Part shown: one piece after another, positions 1 to 5,997 of the stretch
Layout: each line of letters starts with the position of its first letter
How positions within the stretch are numbered: position 1 is the first letter of the stretch
NCBI GenBank assembly: GCA_035759745.1
Contig: DASTUF010000120.1
Span: 1 to 8,522 of the forward strand
Source of the DNA: CAMLHP01 sp035759745
Lineage (GTDB): Bacteria > Gemmatimonadota > Gemmatimonadetes > Gemmatimonadales > GWC2-71-9
Reading direction: 5' to 3'
DNA length: 8,522 bases
Program-made: the position numbers and the translations under genes
Notes under the pieces: model-generated
What the model saw: only the letters and a program-made list of their open reading frames with translations
Told to the model about the DNA's origin: nothing
Database searches by the model: none

Positions 1-636
1 GACGTGCGCGGTGGACCGAGCGTCGATACCGACGCCAACCGGGTGGCGGTGCTTGTACCCGTGGCCGCCGGCGAGGACACCCTCGACATCGGCGCCAGCG
101 GGACCGAAGTTCTCACCATCGGAACCGGAGACCTCCGGGAAATCGCCGTCGCCTGGGATGACGCCGCCGCCGACCCGACCGCCATCATGGCGGATATCGA
201 GTACGCCTTCGGCGGTACGGTTGTGGAAATCGAGCCCGGCATGCCGCTCAGCGAAGTCAACGATGCACTGGCTGGCAGCAACCGCATCGTGTTCTTCCAC
301 GCGGGTTCCTATACCGGTGACCTCGTCTTCGCGGGGAGCAACGTCACGCTGTTCGGTGAGGGCATGCGCGGCGGCAGCGTCACGCTCGACGGCAATATCG
401 AGGTCAGCGGCAGCGGCAACCGCATCCGCGGCGCCACCATCACTGGCGACCTCACCGTTCCGGGCAGCGACTTCGGCATGTCGTTCAGCGAGGTGGAAGG
501 CGCGCTCACCATCTCCGGCAGCGATGCCGTCCTGCTGAACAATGCTGTGTGCGGCGCCGCGACGCTCTCCGGCAGCGGCATCACCCTGCTCGGCAATGCC
601 GGTCTCGACCCTGTTCCGGCACCCGCCGGCTGCTGA
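1..636 (+). CDS. Beta-helix repeat protein, C-terminal part (5' end outside window)
   Basis: The frame is open at the left edge, so this is the C-terminal part (about 211 residues) of a longer protein. The GTG at position 4 is probably not the real start. Counting that GTG as residue 1, residues about 105-201 are Gly/Ser/Asn-rich with alternating hydrophobic residues. They include four back-to-back 18-residue units starting at G130, G148, G166 and G184, each opening G-x-(I/L/T) and followed by a G-S-(G/D/N) turn. Eighteen residues per turn, with this spacing, suggests a right-handed parallel beta-helix, as in surface or exported proteins and carbohydrate-binding folds. The region before it (residues about 20-95) is not recognised. 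The protein ends in a short Pro/Ala-rich tail with a terminal Cys. No catalytic motif is visible, so no function is assigned. It converges on the propeller lipoprotein gene. Confidence 0.7.
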   Translation, partial: DVRGGPSVDTDANRVAVLVPVAAGEDTLDIGASGTEVLTIGTGDLREIAVAWDDAAADPTAIMADIEYAFGGTVVEIEPGMPLSEVNDALAGSNRIVFFHAGSYTGDLVFAGSNVTLFGEGMRGGSVTLDGNIEVSGSGNRIRGATITGDLTVPGSDFGMSFSEVEGALTISGSDAVLLNNAVCGAATLSGSGITLLGNAGLDPVPAPAGC

Positions 637-643
637 CGCACAC

Positions 644-684
644 GGGCGGCGTGGCGATCGCGCCTGATTGACAGCCACCCGCCC
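644..684 (+). terminator. Candidate terminator hairpin after the beta-helix gene
   Basis: Positions 644-655 (GGGCGGCGTGGC) pair with 674-684 (GCCACCCGCCC). This gives an 11-bp GC-rich stem with one bulged C (650) and an 18-nt loop, starting 8 nt after the stop codon. No T-tract follows (the next bases are tctcag), so intrinsic termination is uncertain. The position between two convergent genes fits a 3'-end structure. Confidence 0.4.
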
Positions 685-726
685 TCTCAGGAGCCGCGAG
701 CGCCGATGTCTCCCAAAGGCGCATCC

Positions 727-767
727 CATCAGCGTCATCCGAATTCCATCCGCGTCATCTGCGGACC
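727..767. repeat. Dispersed ATC-rich intergenic repeat copy
   Basis: This short stretch has the pattern catcagcgtcatcc, a spacer, then catccgcgtcatctgcgg. It is built from repeated (a/c)atc(a/c/t)gcg-like words, and its words (catcagcg, tcatctg(c/t)gg) recur inside the coding region at 8143-8196. Such ATC-rich words are common as intergenic repeats in environmental bacterial genomes (my recollection). The 8-mer cgcatccc occurs on both sides, at 720-727 and 787-794, which could be a duplicated flank or chance. The rest of the 637-796 gap shows only the hairpin at 644-684 and a weak CCCGA/TCGGG stem at 766-783. Confidence 0.45.
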
Positions 768-796
768 CGAAGGAAGACTCGGGGCACGCATCCCCT

Positions 797-1978
797 TCAC
801 ATCCCTCCCGGCGCACCCAGCCTGAATCGTGACACCCGCTCCACCCCGTCGGCGTCCGGATCCTTCATGAGCACATAGTCCGCACCGAACTCGAGCACCA
901 CATCGTCGCTCGGCATCGTGGCAGTGCAGGCGAAACGACCCGACCCGTCGAACCCGATCCAGCGCTGCCCGCTCGGCTCCGTCGGCCGGCGGTACTCGCG
1001 TACCCAGATACGGCCATCCCGGCCCATCTCTACCCATGAGAACGCCGGGAAGCTATCTGCCACCGGTTGCGCGGCGTCGACCAAGTCCGGATTTCCATAC
1101 TCGTCGTTGATTCGATCGCGTTCGGCGTCGACGTCCGACGGCGTGACCGCCCGGTCCGGAACGGACCAGCGCACGATCGACTGGAGCGCGGGAGCTTCGC
1201 TGGCGCCGTACAAACGCAACTCCGGCCGAGAACCGTGGCCCAGCGCGATGGTGCTCCCACGGGCACTCACCTGGGCGAAGGACTCGAAGAAGCGGTAGGA
1301 GCGGACGCTGTTCGATCCGCCAGGCCGTCCCCAGTGGCCGTTCTCCAGCCGCACGAGTGAGTCGCTACGGGTTCCATCCGCGGAATGGACCACGACGGTC
1401 AGTGAGTCGGGAACGAAGCCGGGGGCACCGAACTTCCAAGACTCATCCTTGGCCAGCACCAGCCGCCCATCAGCCAGCACGCTGATAACGCCGGGCAAAT
1501 TCGCGTAGGGCGGCTCTGGTCTCACGCCCCTGATCCACTCACCCTCAGGCGAGAACACTTCGAACTGCCACGGGCGGTAATCGCCCACGTACACCGTGTC
1601 GCCCCGGGTCTGCCAGATGTAGAACGCGTTGGAGAATTCGGCTGGCCCCTCTCCCCCTCGGCCCGCGCGCTGCAGGAACGTCCCGTCGGGCGCGTAATAC
1701 CGGATCTCCTGGCTGCCCTGGTTCACGATGACGATCCGGCCATCGGACAGCTGCGTGGCCCCGAAGAGCCGATAGAACATGTACTCCTCCGGCCCCTCGG
1801 CCACCCCGATCCGGACCGACGGAACCGAATCCACCCGGCACACTGCATCGAGCGCCGCCAGCTCATGCTCGACGATCTGGACGCCGGCGCTGTCCCGCAC
1901 CGTTATGCCACCCGACGCACCATCCGCGGAACCGCACGCCGCTACCACCAGCATGAGTCCGATCGCCCGAGGTGCCAT
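797..1978 (-). CDS. Lipoprotein with 6-bladed beta-propeller-like domain
   Basis: This gene encodes 393 residues. The start is the ATG at 1978, chosen because an AAGGAG Shine-Dalgarno lies 5 nt upstream and a lipoprotein signal peptide begins there. The frame stays open upstream to 2329, but only as antisense of the neighbouring gene. Residues 1-14 form a short hydrophobic signal ending V-A-A before Cys15, the predicted lipidation site, so the protein should be anchored in a membrane facing the periplasm or exterior. After this comes 'VRDSAGVQIVEH', then repeated blade-like strands with 'DGRIVIVNQGSQEIRYY', 'GDTVYVGD', 'DGRLVLAKD' and 'DGRIWVREY', typical of NHL/6-bladed propeller proteins. 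'GRGGEGPAEF' resembles the G-x-G-P-x-E-F loop of that family. There is no enzyme motif, so a binding or scaffold role is possible but not shown. It lies 41 bp after the metallophosphoesterase gene and has its own strong RBS. It may be the last gene of the run or independently expressed. Confidence 0.82.
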   Translation of the reverse strand: MAPRAIGLMLVVAACGSADGASGGITVRDSAGVQIVEHELAALDAVCRVDSVPSVRIGVAEGPEEYMFYRLFGATQLSDGRIVIVNQGSQEIRYYAPDGTFLQRAGRGGEGPAEFSNAFYIWQTRGDTVYVGDYRPWQFEVFSPEGEWIRGVRPEPPYANLPGVISVLADGRLVLAKDESWKFGAPGFVPDSLTVVVHSADGTRSDSLVRLENGHWGRPGGSNSVRSYRFFESFAQVSARGSTIALGHGSRPELRLYGASEAPALQSIVRWSVPDRAVTPSDVDAERDRINDEYGNPDLVDAAQPVADSFPAFSWVEMGRDGRIWVREYRRPTEPSGQRWIGFDGSGRFACTATMPSDDVVLEFGADYVLMKDPDADGVERVSRFRLGAPGGM

Positions 1979-1983
1979 GCCCG

Positions 1984-1989
1984 CTCCTT
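1984..1989 (-). promoter_or_regulatory. Shine-Dalgarno of the propeller lipoprotein
   Basis: AAGGAG on the minus strand, 5 nt before the ATG at 1978. It fixes the start well inside the longer open frame. Confidence 0.75.
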
Positions 1990-2002
1990 CCGGTGAGCAC
2001 GT

Positions 2003-2022
2003 CCACTTCCCACTTCCCACTA
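2003..2022 (-). repeat. Heptamer array A (AGTGGGA type) at the metallophosphoesterase stop
   Basis: On the minus strand the TAG stop of the metallophosphoesterase forms the first letters of TAGTGGG, followed by AAGTGGG and AAGTGG. This is nearly three 7-bp units. It is the same unit as array C at the ubiD end. Confidence 0.75.
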
Positions 2023-2499
2023 GTCGAGCATCGGCACCAGCCTCGCCCTTGGCGGAATCCCCGGCTCCAGCTCCATGATCCCCACGCTCGGCGGCAGCCC
2101 ATGCCTCGGCGCGCCCGCGCTGCCCGGGTTCATCGCGGTGACCACCACGTCCACCGTCTCCACCAGCGGCCGGTGCGTATGTCCGAAGACCAGGATCTCG
2201 CCCTCGGGAAACGCCTCGTGCAGCGCCTCCGGTGTCGGCGTACCGAACTGGTCGCCATGGGTCACCACGATGTCGAAGCCGTCCAGCCGCAGCTTCGCCA
2301 CCCTGGGCAGCTTCGCCCGCAGGCCCCACCCATCAGTGTTGCCGTATACAGCGGTGACCGGGGCCAGCGCTTCGAGTTCGGTGAGGATGTCCGCCGAGCC
2401 AACGTCGCCGGCATGCAGAATGCGATCAACACCTTTGAAGACCTCGAACACCTCCGGCAGCAGCTTGCCGTGCGTGTCGGAGATGATCCCCAGCCGCAC
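2020..2499 (-). CDS. YfcE/MJ0936-type metallophosphoesterase
   Basis: This 159-residue protein covers the single calcineurin-like fold of the YfcE/MJ0936 metallophosphodiesterase family. The metal-binding motifs are in order: D8-x-H10 in 'ISDTHG', H29-A-G-D32, G-N54-T-D, T-H81-G-D and G-H107-T-H109, followed by the family's 'NPGS' (124-127). Members are cytosolic enzymes binding two divalent metals that cleave phosphodiester or phosphomonoester bonds. The physiological substrate is usually unknown. The start is a GTG at 2499, only 6 nt after the ubiX stop, with no clear Shine-Dalgarno. Translation is probably coupled to ubiX. The stop codon abuts heptamer array A. The close link to ubiX could mean a role around prenyl-phosphate or flavin metabolism, but that is inference. 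It could equally be a passenger housekeeping phosphatase. Confidence 0.9.
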   Translation of the reverse strand: MRLGIISDTHGKLLPEVFEVFKGVDRILHAGDVGSADILTELEALAPVTAVYGNTDGWGLRAKLPRVAKLRLDGFDIVVTHGDQFGTPTPEALHEAFPEGEILVFGHTHRPLVETVDVVVTAMNPGSAGAPRHGLPPSVGIMELEPGIPPRARLVPMLD

Positions 2500-2505
2500 G
2501 CTGCG

Positions 2506-3093
2506 TCAGCCGTTCCAGCGGGGAGCGAGGTCGATGTCCAGCTCGAACTGGTCCAGCACCCGCTGCACCACGAAGTCCACCAGCTGTGCCACCTCGGTGG
2601 GACGGTGATAGAACCCCGGCGCCGCCGGTAGCACCGTCGCTCCCGCCTCCGCCAGCAGCGTCAGGTTCTTCAGGTGCACCAGCGACATAGGCGTCTCCCT
2701 CGGCACCACCACCAGCCGGCGGCGCTCCTTGAGCGTCACGTCGGCCGCGCGCTCCACCAGCGACCGGCTGCTGCCGTGGGCGATGGCGGAGACCGTGCCC
2801 ATCGAGCAGGGGCAGACCACCATGCCGCGCGTCCGCTGGCTCCCTGACGCCGGCAGCGCGCCGCGGTCATTGTCGGTGAAGGGCGTGACAGTCGACCAGT
2901 CCCCGCCGGTCGCGGACTTGAGCTCGTCCATCGTCCCGATGCCGCTCTCCTGCTCCAGCAGCCGCTGCCCATGGCTCGATACGATCAGCCAGACCGGCAC
3001 CTTGGCATGCGCCAGCACCGCCAGCAGCCGCACCGCATACGGTGCCCCACTCGCGCCGGTAATGGCGAACACGATGGGGAGTGCCTTGCTCAC
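2506..3093 (-). CDS. ubiX: UbiX-family flavin prenyltransferase
   Basis: This 195-residue protein has the usual UbiX length. The family transfers a dimethylallyl group from dimethylallyl monophosphate to reduced FMN, making the prenylated FMN cofactor that UbiD decarboxylases need. Visible marks are the N-terminal Rossmann-like 'AITGASGAPYA' (G13-A-S-G16), 'CPCSMGTVSAIAHGSS' (94-109), the 'ADVTLKERRRLVVVPRETPMS' stretch (117-137) and 'PGFYHRP' (159-165), with the C-terminal 'LVDFVVQRVLDQ'. The GTG at 3093 was chosen because GAGGAG lies 6 nt upstream and the conserved N-terminus starts right there. The open frame continues to 3411 but only translates repeat DNA. The gene is separated from ubiA by a 280-bp repeat-filled gap and is followed closely by the metallophosphoesterase. 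In this setting it should serve the UbiD-family enzyme two genes upstream. Confidence 0.93.
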   Translation of the reverse strand: MSKALPIVFAITGASGAPYAVRLLAVLAHAKVPVWLIVSSHGQRLLEQESGIGTMDELKSATGGDWSTVTPFTDNDRGALPASGSQRTRGMVVCPCSMGTVSAIAHGSSRSLVERAADVTLKERRRLVVVPRETPMSLVHLKNLTLLAEAGATVLPAAPGFYHRPTEVAQLVDFVVQRVLDQFELDIDLAPRWNG

Positions 3094-3099
3094 GTCCGG

Positions 3100-3105
3100 C
3101 TCCTC
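3100..3105 (-). promoter_or_regulatory. Shine-Dalgarno of ubiX
   Basis: GAGGAG on the minus strand, 6 nt before the GTG at 3093. It decides the ubiX start and excludes the in-frame repeat-derived extension upstream. Confidence 0.75.
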
Positions 3106-3125
3106 ACAGTTGGCTTCTGTATTTA

Positions 3126-3338
3126 ACCACGAAGAGACGAAGGACGCGAAGAACTGCAAAAGCAACCACGGAGCCACAGAGGACACGGAGATATCGAGGA
3201 CCTTGTACTCTTTTATTGTGGGTGTGCAGTAGGCGGCGTTGCCTCGGAATGGCACCCACAACAAACGGCTTTTCTCCGTGAAGCTCCGTGGGCTCCGTGT
3301 CTCCGTGGTTGACTTCGTGTCCTTCGTCTCTTCGTGGT
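3126..3338. repeat. Nested inverted-repeat element between ubiA and ubiX
   Basis: The outer arms 3126-3151 and 3313-3338 are inverted copies matching at 25 of 26 bases (accacgaagagacgaagg core). Inside them CAACCACGGAG (3163-3173) pairs with CTCCGTGGTTG (3301-3311), and GACACGGAG (3182-3190) with CTCCGTGTC (3293-3301). Near the centre TTGTGGGTG (3216-3224) pairs with CACCCACAA (3253-3261). All pairs share nearly the same centre (about 3232-3239). The arm words belong to a style of intergenic repeat that gives 'HEETKDTK..HGATEDTE' when translated, seen in many environmental genomes (recollection). There is no transposase ORF inside and no clear target duplication. It lies in the leader of ubiX and could fold into one long hairpin in the transcript. 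Confidence 0.8.
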
Positions 3339-3343
3339 GAAAT

Positions 3344-3385
3344 CCCTGATCCCTGACCCCTGACCCCTGACCCCTACCCCCTGAC
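3344..3385 (-). repeat. Heptamer array B (GTCAGGG) containing the ubiA stop
   Basis: Six exact 7-bp units fill 42 bases. On the plus strand they are CCCTGAT, CCCTGAC three times, CCCTACC, CCCTGAC. The ubiA TAG (3374-3376) comes from the variant fifth unit, so the last ubiA residues (V-R-G) are repeat-encoded. On the coding strand there are six runs of at least three G with loops of 2-4 nt, which meets the G-quadruplex pattern. Confidence 0.85.
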
Positions 3386-4267
3386 CAGCCTGTCGACCAG
3401 CGCGAAGCCAAACACTGCGACCGACATGACCCCGTTCATCGTGAAAAACGCCGCGTCCAGCCGGCTCAGGTCCCCCGGCTGCACCAGCCGGTGCTCGTAC
3501 GCCAGGATCAGCGCCGCCACCACCACTCCAGCAAAGTACCACAGCCCGAACCCCGCTCCCCACCCGAACAGCGCCAGCATCGGGATCGTGATCCCGTGCA
3601 GCAGCTTCGCCGTCAGGATCGCCTTCCGCTGCCCCAGCCGCACCACCGCGCTCCGCAGGCCCTCGCGCTGGTCGAACGCCTCATCCGGCAGCGCGTAGAA
3701 GATGTCGAACCCCGCCACCCACGTCGCCACCGCCAGGGCGATCGCCAGCAGCAACCAGCCCGGCTCGCTCCACTGCCCCGCGATTGCCAGATATCCGCCA
3801 ACCGGTGCGATCGCCAGGCTCATCCCCAGCCACAGATGCGGCCACGACGTGAACCGCTTGGTGTACGAGTATGCCACCACCCACGCCAGCGCCGCCGGCG
3901 CCAGCAGCGCGCAGAGCGGATTGAGCAGCCCCGCCGATACCACGAACACCAGCCCCGCCACGATGACCGACGCCCATGCCTGCGTCAGCGTCAGCGCCCC
4001 CCTCGGCAGCTCCCGCGCGGCGGTCCGCGCATTGCGCGCATCGAACTCGCGATCGGCGATCCGGTTGAACCCCATCGCCACCCACCGCGCCGAGCTGAAA
4101 GCCACCGCCACCAGCAGGACCTGCCGCCATGTCACCGGGGCAACCCTGCTCGCCGCCAGGATCCCCAGCAACGCGAATGGCAGCGCGAACAGCGTGTGCG
4201 GCAGCTTTACGAAGTTGATGTAGCGGGTGAAGAGACTCTCTCCCGCAAACGTCTGCCCCTCCCGCAC
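3374..4267 (-). CDS. ubiA: UbiA-family prenyltransferase (menaquinone synthesis, MqnP-like)
   Basis: This 297-residue integral membrane enzyme joins a polyprenyl diphosphate to an aromatic acid. Both aspartate-rich motifs are present: N68-R-I-A-D72-R-E-F-D76, followed by the typical 'RNARTAARELPRG', and D188-I-F-Y-A-L-P-D195-E-A-F-D199. 'YSYTKR' (133-138) sits on the loop between helices. About eight or nine hydrophobic segments span the chain, as usual for the family. The GTG at 4267, one base after the ubiD stop, was chosen because it gives family length and translational coupling. A GTG at 4300 in the same frame would add 11 residues encoded by heptamer array C and is less likely. With UbiD, UbiX and UbiE alongside, it most likely prenylates 1,4-dihydroxy-6-naphthoate in the futalosine pathway. 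4-Hydroxybenzoate prenylation (ubiquinone) cannot be excluded from sequence alone. The stop lies in heptamer array B. Confidence 0.9.
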   Translation of the reverse strand: MREGQTFAGESLFTRYINFVKLPHTLFALPFALLGILAASRVAPVTWRQVLLVAVAFSSARWVAMGFNRIADREFDARNARTAARELPRGALTLTQAWASVIVAGLVFVVSAGLLNPLCALLAPAALAWVVAYSYTKRFTSWPHLWLGMSLAIAPVGGYLAIAGQWSEPGWLLLAIALAVATWVAGFDIFYALPDEAFDQREGLRSAVVRLGQRKAILTAKLLHGITIPMLALFGWGAGFGLWYFAGVVVAALILAYEHRLVQPGDLSRLDAAFFTMNGVMSVAVFGFALVDRLVRG

Positions 4268-4268
4268 G

Positions 4269-5771
4269 CTACTTCCCACTTCCCACTCCCCACTTCCCAC
4301 TTAGTCCAAGCTTCGGCCACAGTCGATCCACCGCAGCCTTCGTCTCCCCATCCATCTCGATCACATCCGGCCACTCCCGTGTGAACCCTTCCTCCGGCCA
4401 CTTGCGGGTCGCGTCGATCCCCATCTTGCTGCCGTACGTGAACTGCTGCGACGCGTGGTCCAGCACGTCCACCGGCCCCCGCGTGAAGATCACGTCACGG
4501 GCGGGGTCGATGTGGTTGAGCGCCACCCACCATGCCTCGTCCGGATCCTGCACGTTCACTTCCTTGTCCAGGATCACCAGCACCTTCGCCAGCGACATCA
4601 GCCCCTGGCCCCAGAGCGCGTTCATCACCTTGTACGCCTGCCCCGGGTACTGCTTGTCGATCGACACGAACACCAGGTTGTGGAAGATCCCCGGCGCCGG
4701 CATGTGGTAGTCCACGATCTCCGGCACCGTGAGCCGCAGCAGCGGCAGGAAGATCCGCTCGGTGGCGTGACCCAGGTAGAAATCCTCCATCGGCGGCCGC
4801 CCCACCAGCGTCGCAGGGTAGACCGGATGCTTCCGCATCGTCACCGCGGTGACGTGAACCTTGGGATAGAGATCGGCGAGCGAGTAGAACCCGGTATGGT
4901 CACCGAAGGGACCTTCCATCACCAGGTCTTCCGCCGGATCGATGTAGCCTTCAATCACCATCTCCGCTTCGGCCGGCACTTCGAGGTCGCAGGTGATCGC
5001 CTTCGCCAGCTCCACCGGGTGCTTTCGCAGGAACCCGGCGAAGATGAACTCGTCAATTGTGGGCGGCAGCGGCGCCGAACCCGAGTAGATGCTCGCGGGA
5101 TCGCCCCCCAGCGCGATCACAACCGGCATCTTCTCGCCCCGCTCCGCCATCTCGCGCCAGTGCGCCGCGCCTACCTTGTGGCGCTGCCAGTGCATCGCCA
5201 GCGTGTCGCGCCCCAGCACCTGCACCCGGTACATCCCCACGTTGCGGGTGCCCTTTACCGGGTCGCGGGTGATCACCATCGGCAGCGTGATGTACCGCCC
5301 GCCATCCTGGGGCCAGGTTGTGAGGAACGGGATCACATCGAGATTGATCTCGCCCTCGCGCAGCACCACCTCCTGGCAGGGCGGCTTTCCGCCCTTCACC
5401 TTGGGCGGGAACTTGGCCATCTCCGCCAGCCTCGGCAGCATCGCCAGCTTGCCCATGATTCCCTCGGGCACCTTGAGCTCCAGCATCTCGCTGATCCGGT
5501 CGCCCACCTCGTCCAGCCGATCCACCCCGAGCGCCAGGCACATCCGCCGCATCGACCCGAACAGGTTGATCGCGACCGGATGCGCGCTGCGTGCGCCATT
5601 CTCGAGGAGCACATGCTCGAACAGCAGCGCCGGCCCGCCCCCCGGCATCTTCATGCACCGGTCCGCTATCGCGGCCACTTCCAGCCGCGCCCGCACCGGC
5701 TCCGTGATGCGCACCAGCTCGCCAGCGGCGTCGATCGCGCCAATGAAATCCCGGAGATTATCGAGGGCCAT
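4269..5771 (-). CDS. ubiD: UbiD-family decarboxylase (menaquinone synthesis, MqnL-like)
   Basis: This 500-residue protein is a prenylated-FMN-dependent decarboxylase. By comparison with fungal Fdc1, the likely metal and cofactor residues are N177, R182, H198 and E241, and the catalytic glutamates are E281 and E286 in 'EDLVMEGPFGDHTGFYS'. The N..R spacing and the E..E spacing of five residues both match the family (alignment by eye). The length is normal. The ATG at 5771 opens with the family-typical 'MALDNLRDFI'. No Shine-Dalgarno is visible before it. The last ten residues (S491-K500, S-G-K-W-G-V-G-S-G-K) are encoded entirely by heptamer array C and look like a recent appended tail. ubiA starts one base after the stop. 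It probably removes the carboxylate from the prenylated naphthoate made by the UbiA enzyme, before methylation by UbiE. Confidence 0.93.
   Translation of the reverse strand: MALDNLRDFIGAIDAAGELVRITEPVRARLEVAAIADRCMKMPGGGPALLFEHVLLENGARSAHPVAINLFGSMRRMCLALGVDRLDEVGDRISEMLELKVPEGIMGKLAMLPRLAEMAKFPPKVKGGKPPCQEVVLREGEINLDVIPFLTTWPQDGGRYITLPMVITRDPVKGTRNVGMYRVQVLGRDTLAMHWQRHKVGAAHWREMAERGEKMPVVIALGGDPASIYSGSAPLPPTIDEFIFAGFLRKHPVELAKAITCDLEVPAEAEMVIEGYIDPAEDLVMEGPFGDHTGFYSLADLYPKVHVTAVTMRKHPVYPATLVGRPPMEDFYLGHATERIFLPLLRLTVPEIVDYHMPAPGIFHNLVFVSIDKQYPGQAYKVMNALWGQGLMSLAKVLVILDKEVNVQDPDEAWWVALNHIDPARDVIFTRGPVDVLDHASQQFTYGSKMGIDATRKWPEEGFTREWPDVIEMDGETKAAVDRLWPKLGLSGKWGVGSGK
4271..4303 (-). repeat. 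Heptamer array C (AGTGGGA) encoding the UbiD tail
   Basis: On the plus strand the units are ACTTCCC, ACTTCCC, ACTCCCC, ACTTCCC and a partial ACTTA. The array encodes the UbiD C-terminus and ends in the TAG stop. On the coding strand it has four G3-4 runs spaced by 3-4 nt, a possible G-quadruplex. Its last unit (GGGAAG) lies just before the ubiA GTG and may act as a purine-rich ribosome-binding stretch. Confidence 0.85.
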
Positions 5772-5803
5772 GTATCAGTCGAGAGTTGAAAGCTGGGAGG
5801 GGG

Positions 5804-5967
5804 GCACGGCTCGTGCGCCCGCCAGATGCGCGGTGAGAGATGTCGCCGAAGGCGACACGTGCCGAGCAGCGGCTGTTAGCCGCGTGAACAGCCAGCGTGA
5901 CGGCTCGTGGGAGAGAGCGCCAGGGGTCGTCGATAAGCAGCCAGATTGCTTCGACCGCTTTGCGGTC
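5804..5967. repeat. Block of four 3-nt-loop hairpins between ubiE and ubiD
   Basis: The 245-bp gap contains four short perfect stems, each closed by a 3-nt loop. They are GCACG-gct-CGTGC (5804-5816), TGTCGCC-gaa-GGCGACA (5841-5857), GCGGCT-gtt-AGCCGC (5869-5883) and GACCGC-ttt-GCGGTC (5953-5967). The 10-mer acggctcgtg occurs twice, at 5806-5815 and 5900-5909. No gene with an RBS is visible here. It could be a REP/BIME-like interspersed repeat or a structured leader of ubiD. No T-tract marks a terminator. Confidence 0.6.
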
Positions 5968-5997
5968 TCGCATTGACGTAAGGGCGGCCCACGTCCC

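Noticed and set aside
766..783. CCCGA/TCGGG hairpin as terminator of the lipoprotein gene
   Set aside because: Only 5 bp with an 8-nt loop and no T-tract on the minus strand. Too weak to list.
1979..2329. In-frame extension of the propeller lipoprotein
   Set aside because: It is antisense-like, overlaps the metallophosphoesterase in another frame, and would bury the signal peptide and the AAGGAG site.
3126..3338. Insertion sequence with transposase
   Set aside because: The element is only about 210 bp with no coding capacity, and no flanking target duplication was seen.
3094..3411. In-frame extension of ubiX
   Set aside because: It translates the inverted-repeat element and the heptamer array only. 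The RBS and conserved start are at 3093.
3491..4384. Plus-strand open frame (297 codons) opposite ubiA
   Set aside because: Low-complexity Arg/Gln/Pro/His translation, antisense to ubiA, without an RBS.
4455..5789. Long plus-strand open frame (444 codons) opposite ubiD
   Set aside because: It is rich in Arg, His, Pro and Gln with no domain, and lies wholly antisense to a clear UbiD gene. It is a GC-bias shadow.
5772..5795. Another heptamer array before ubiD
   Set aside because: Only about two degenerate units (tttcaac, tctcgac) are visible, not enough to separate from chance.
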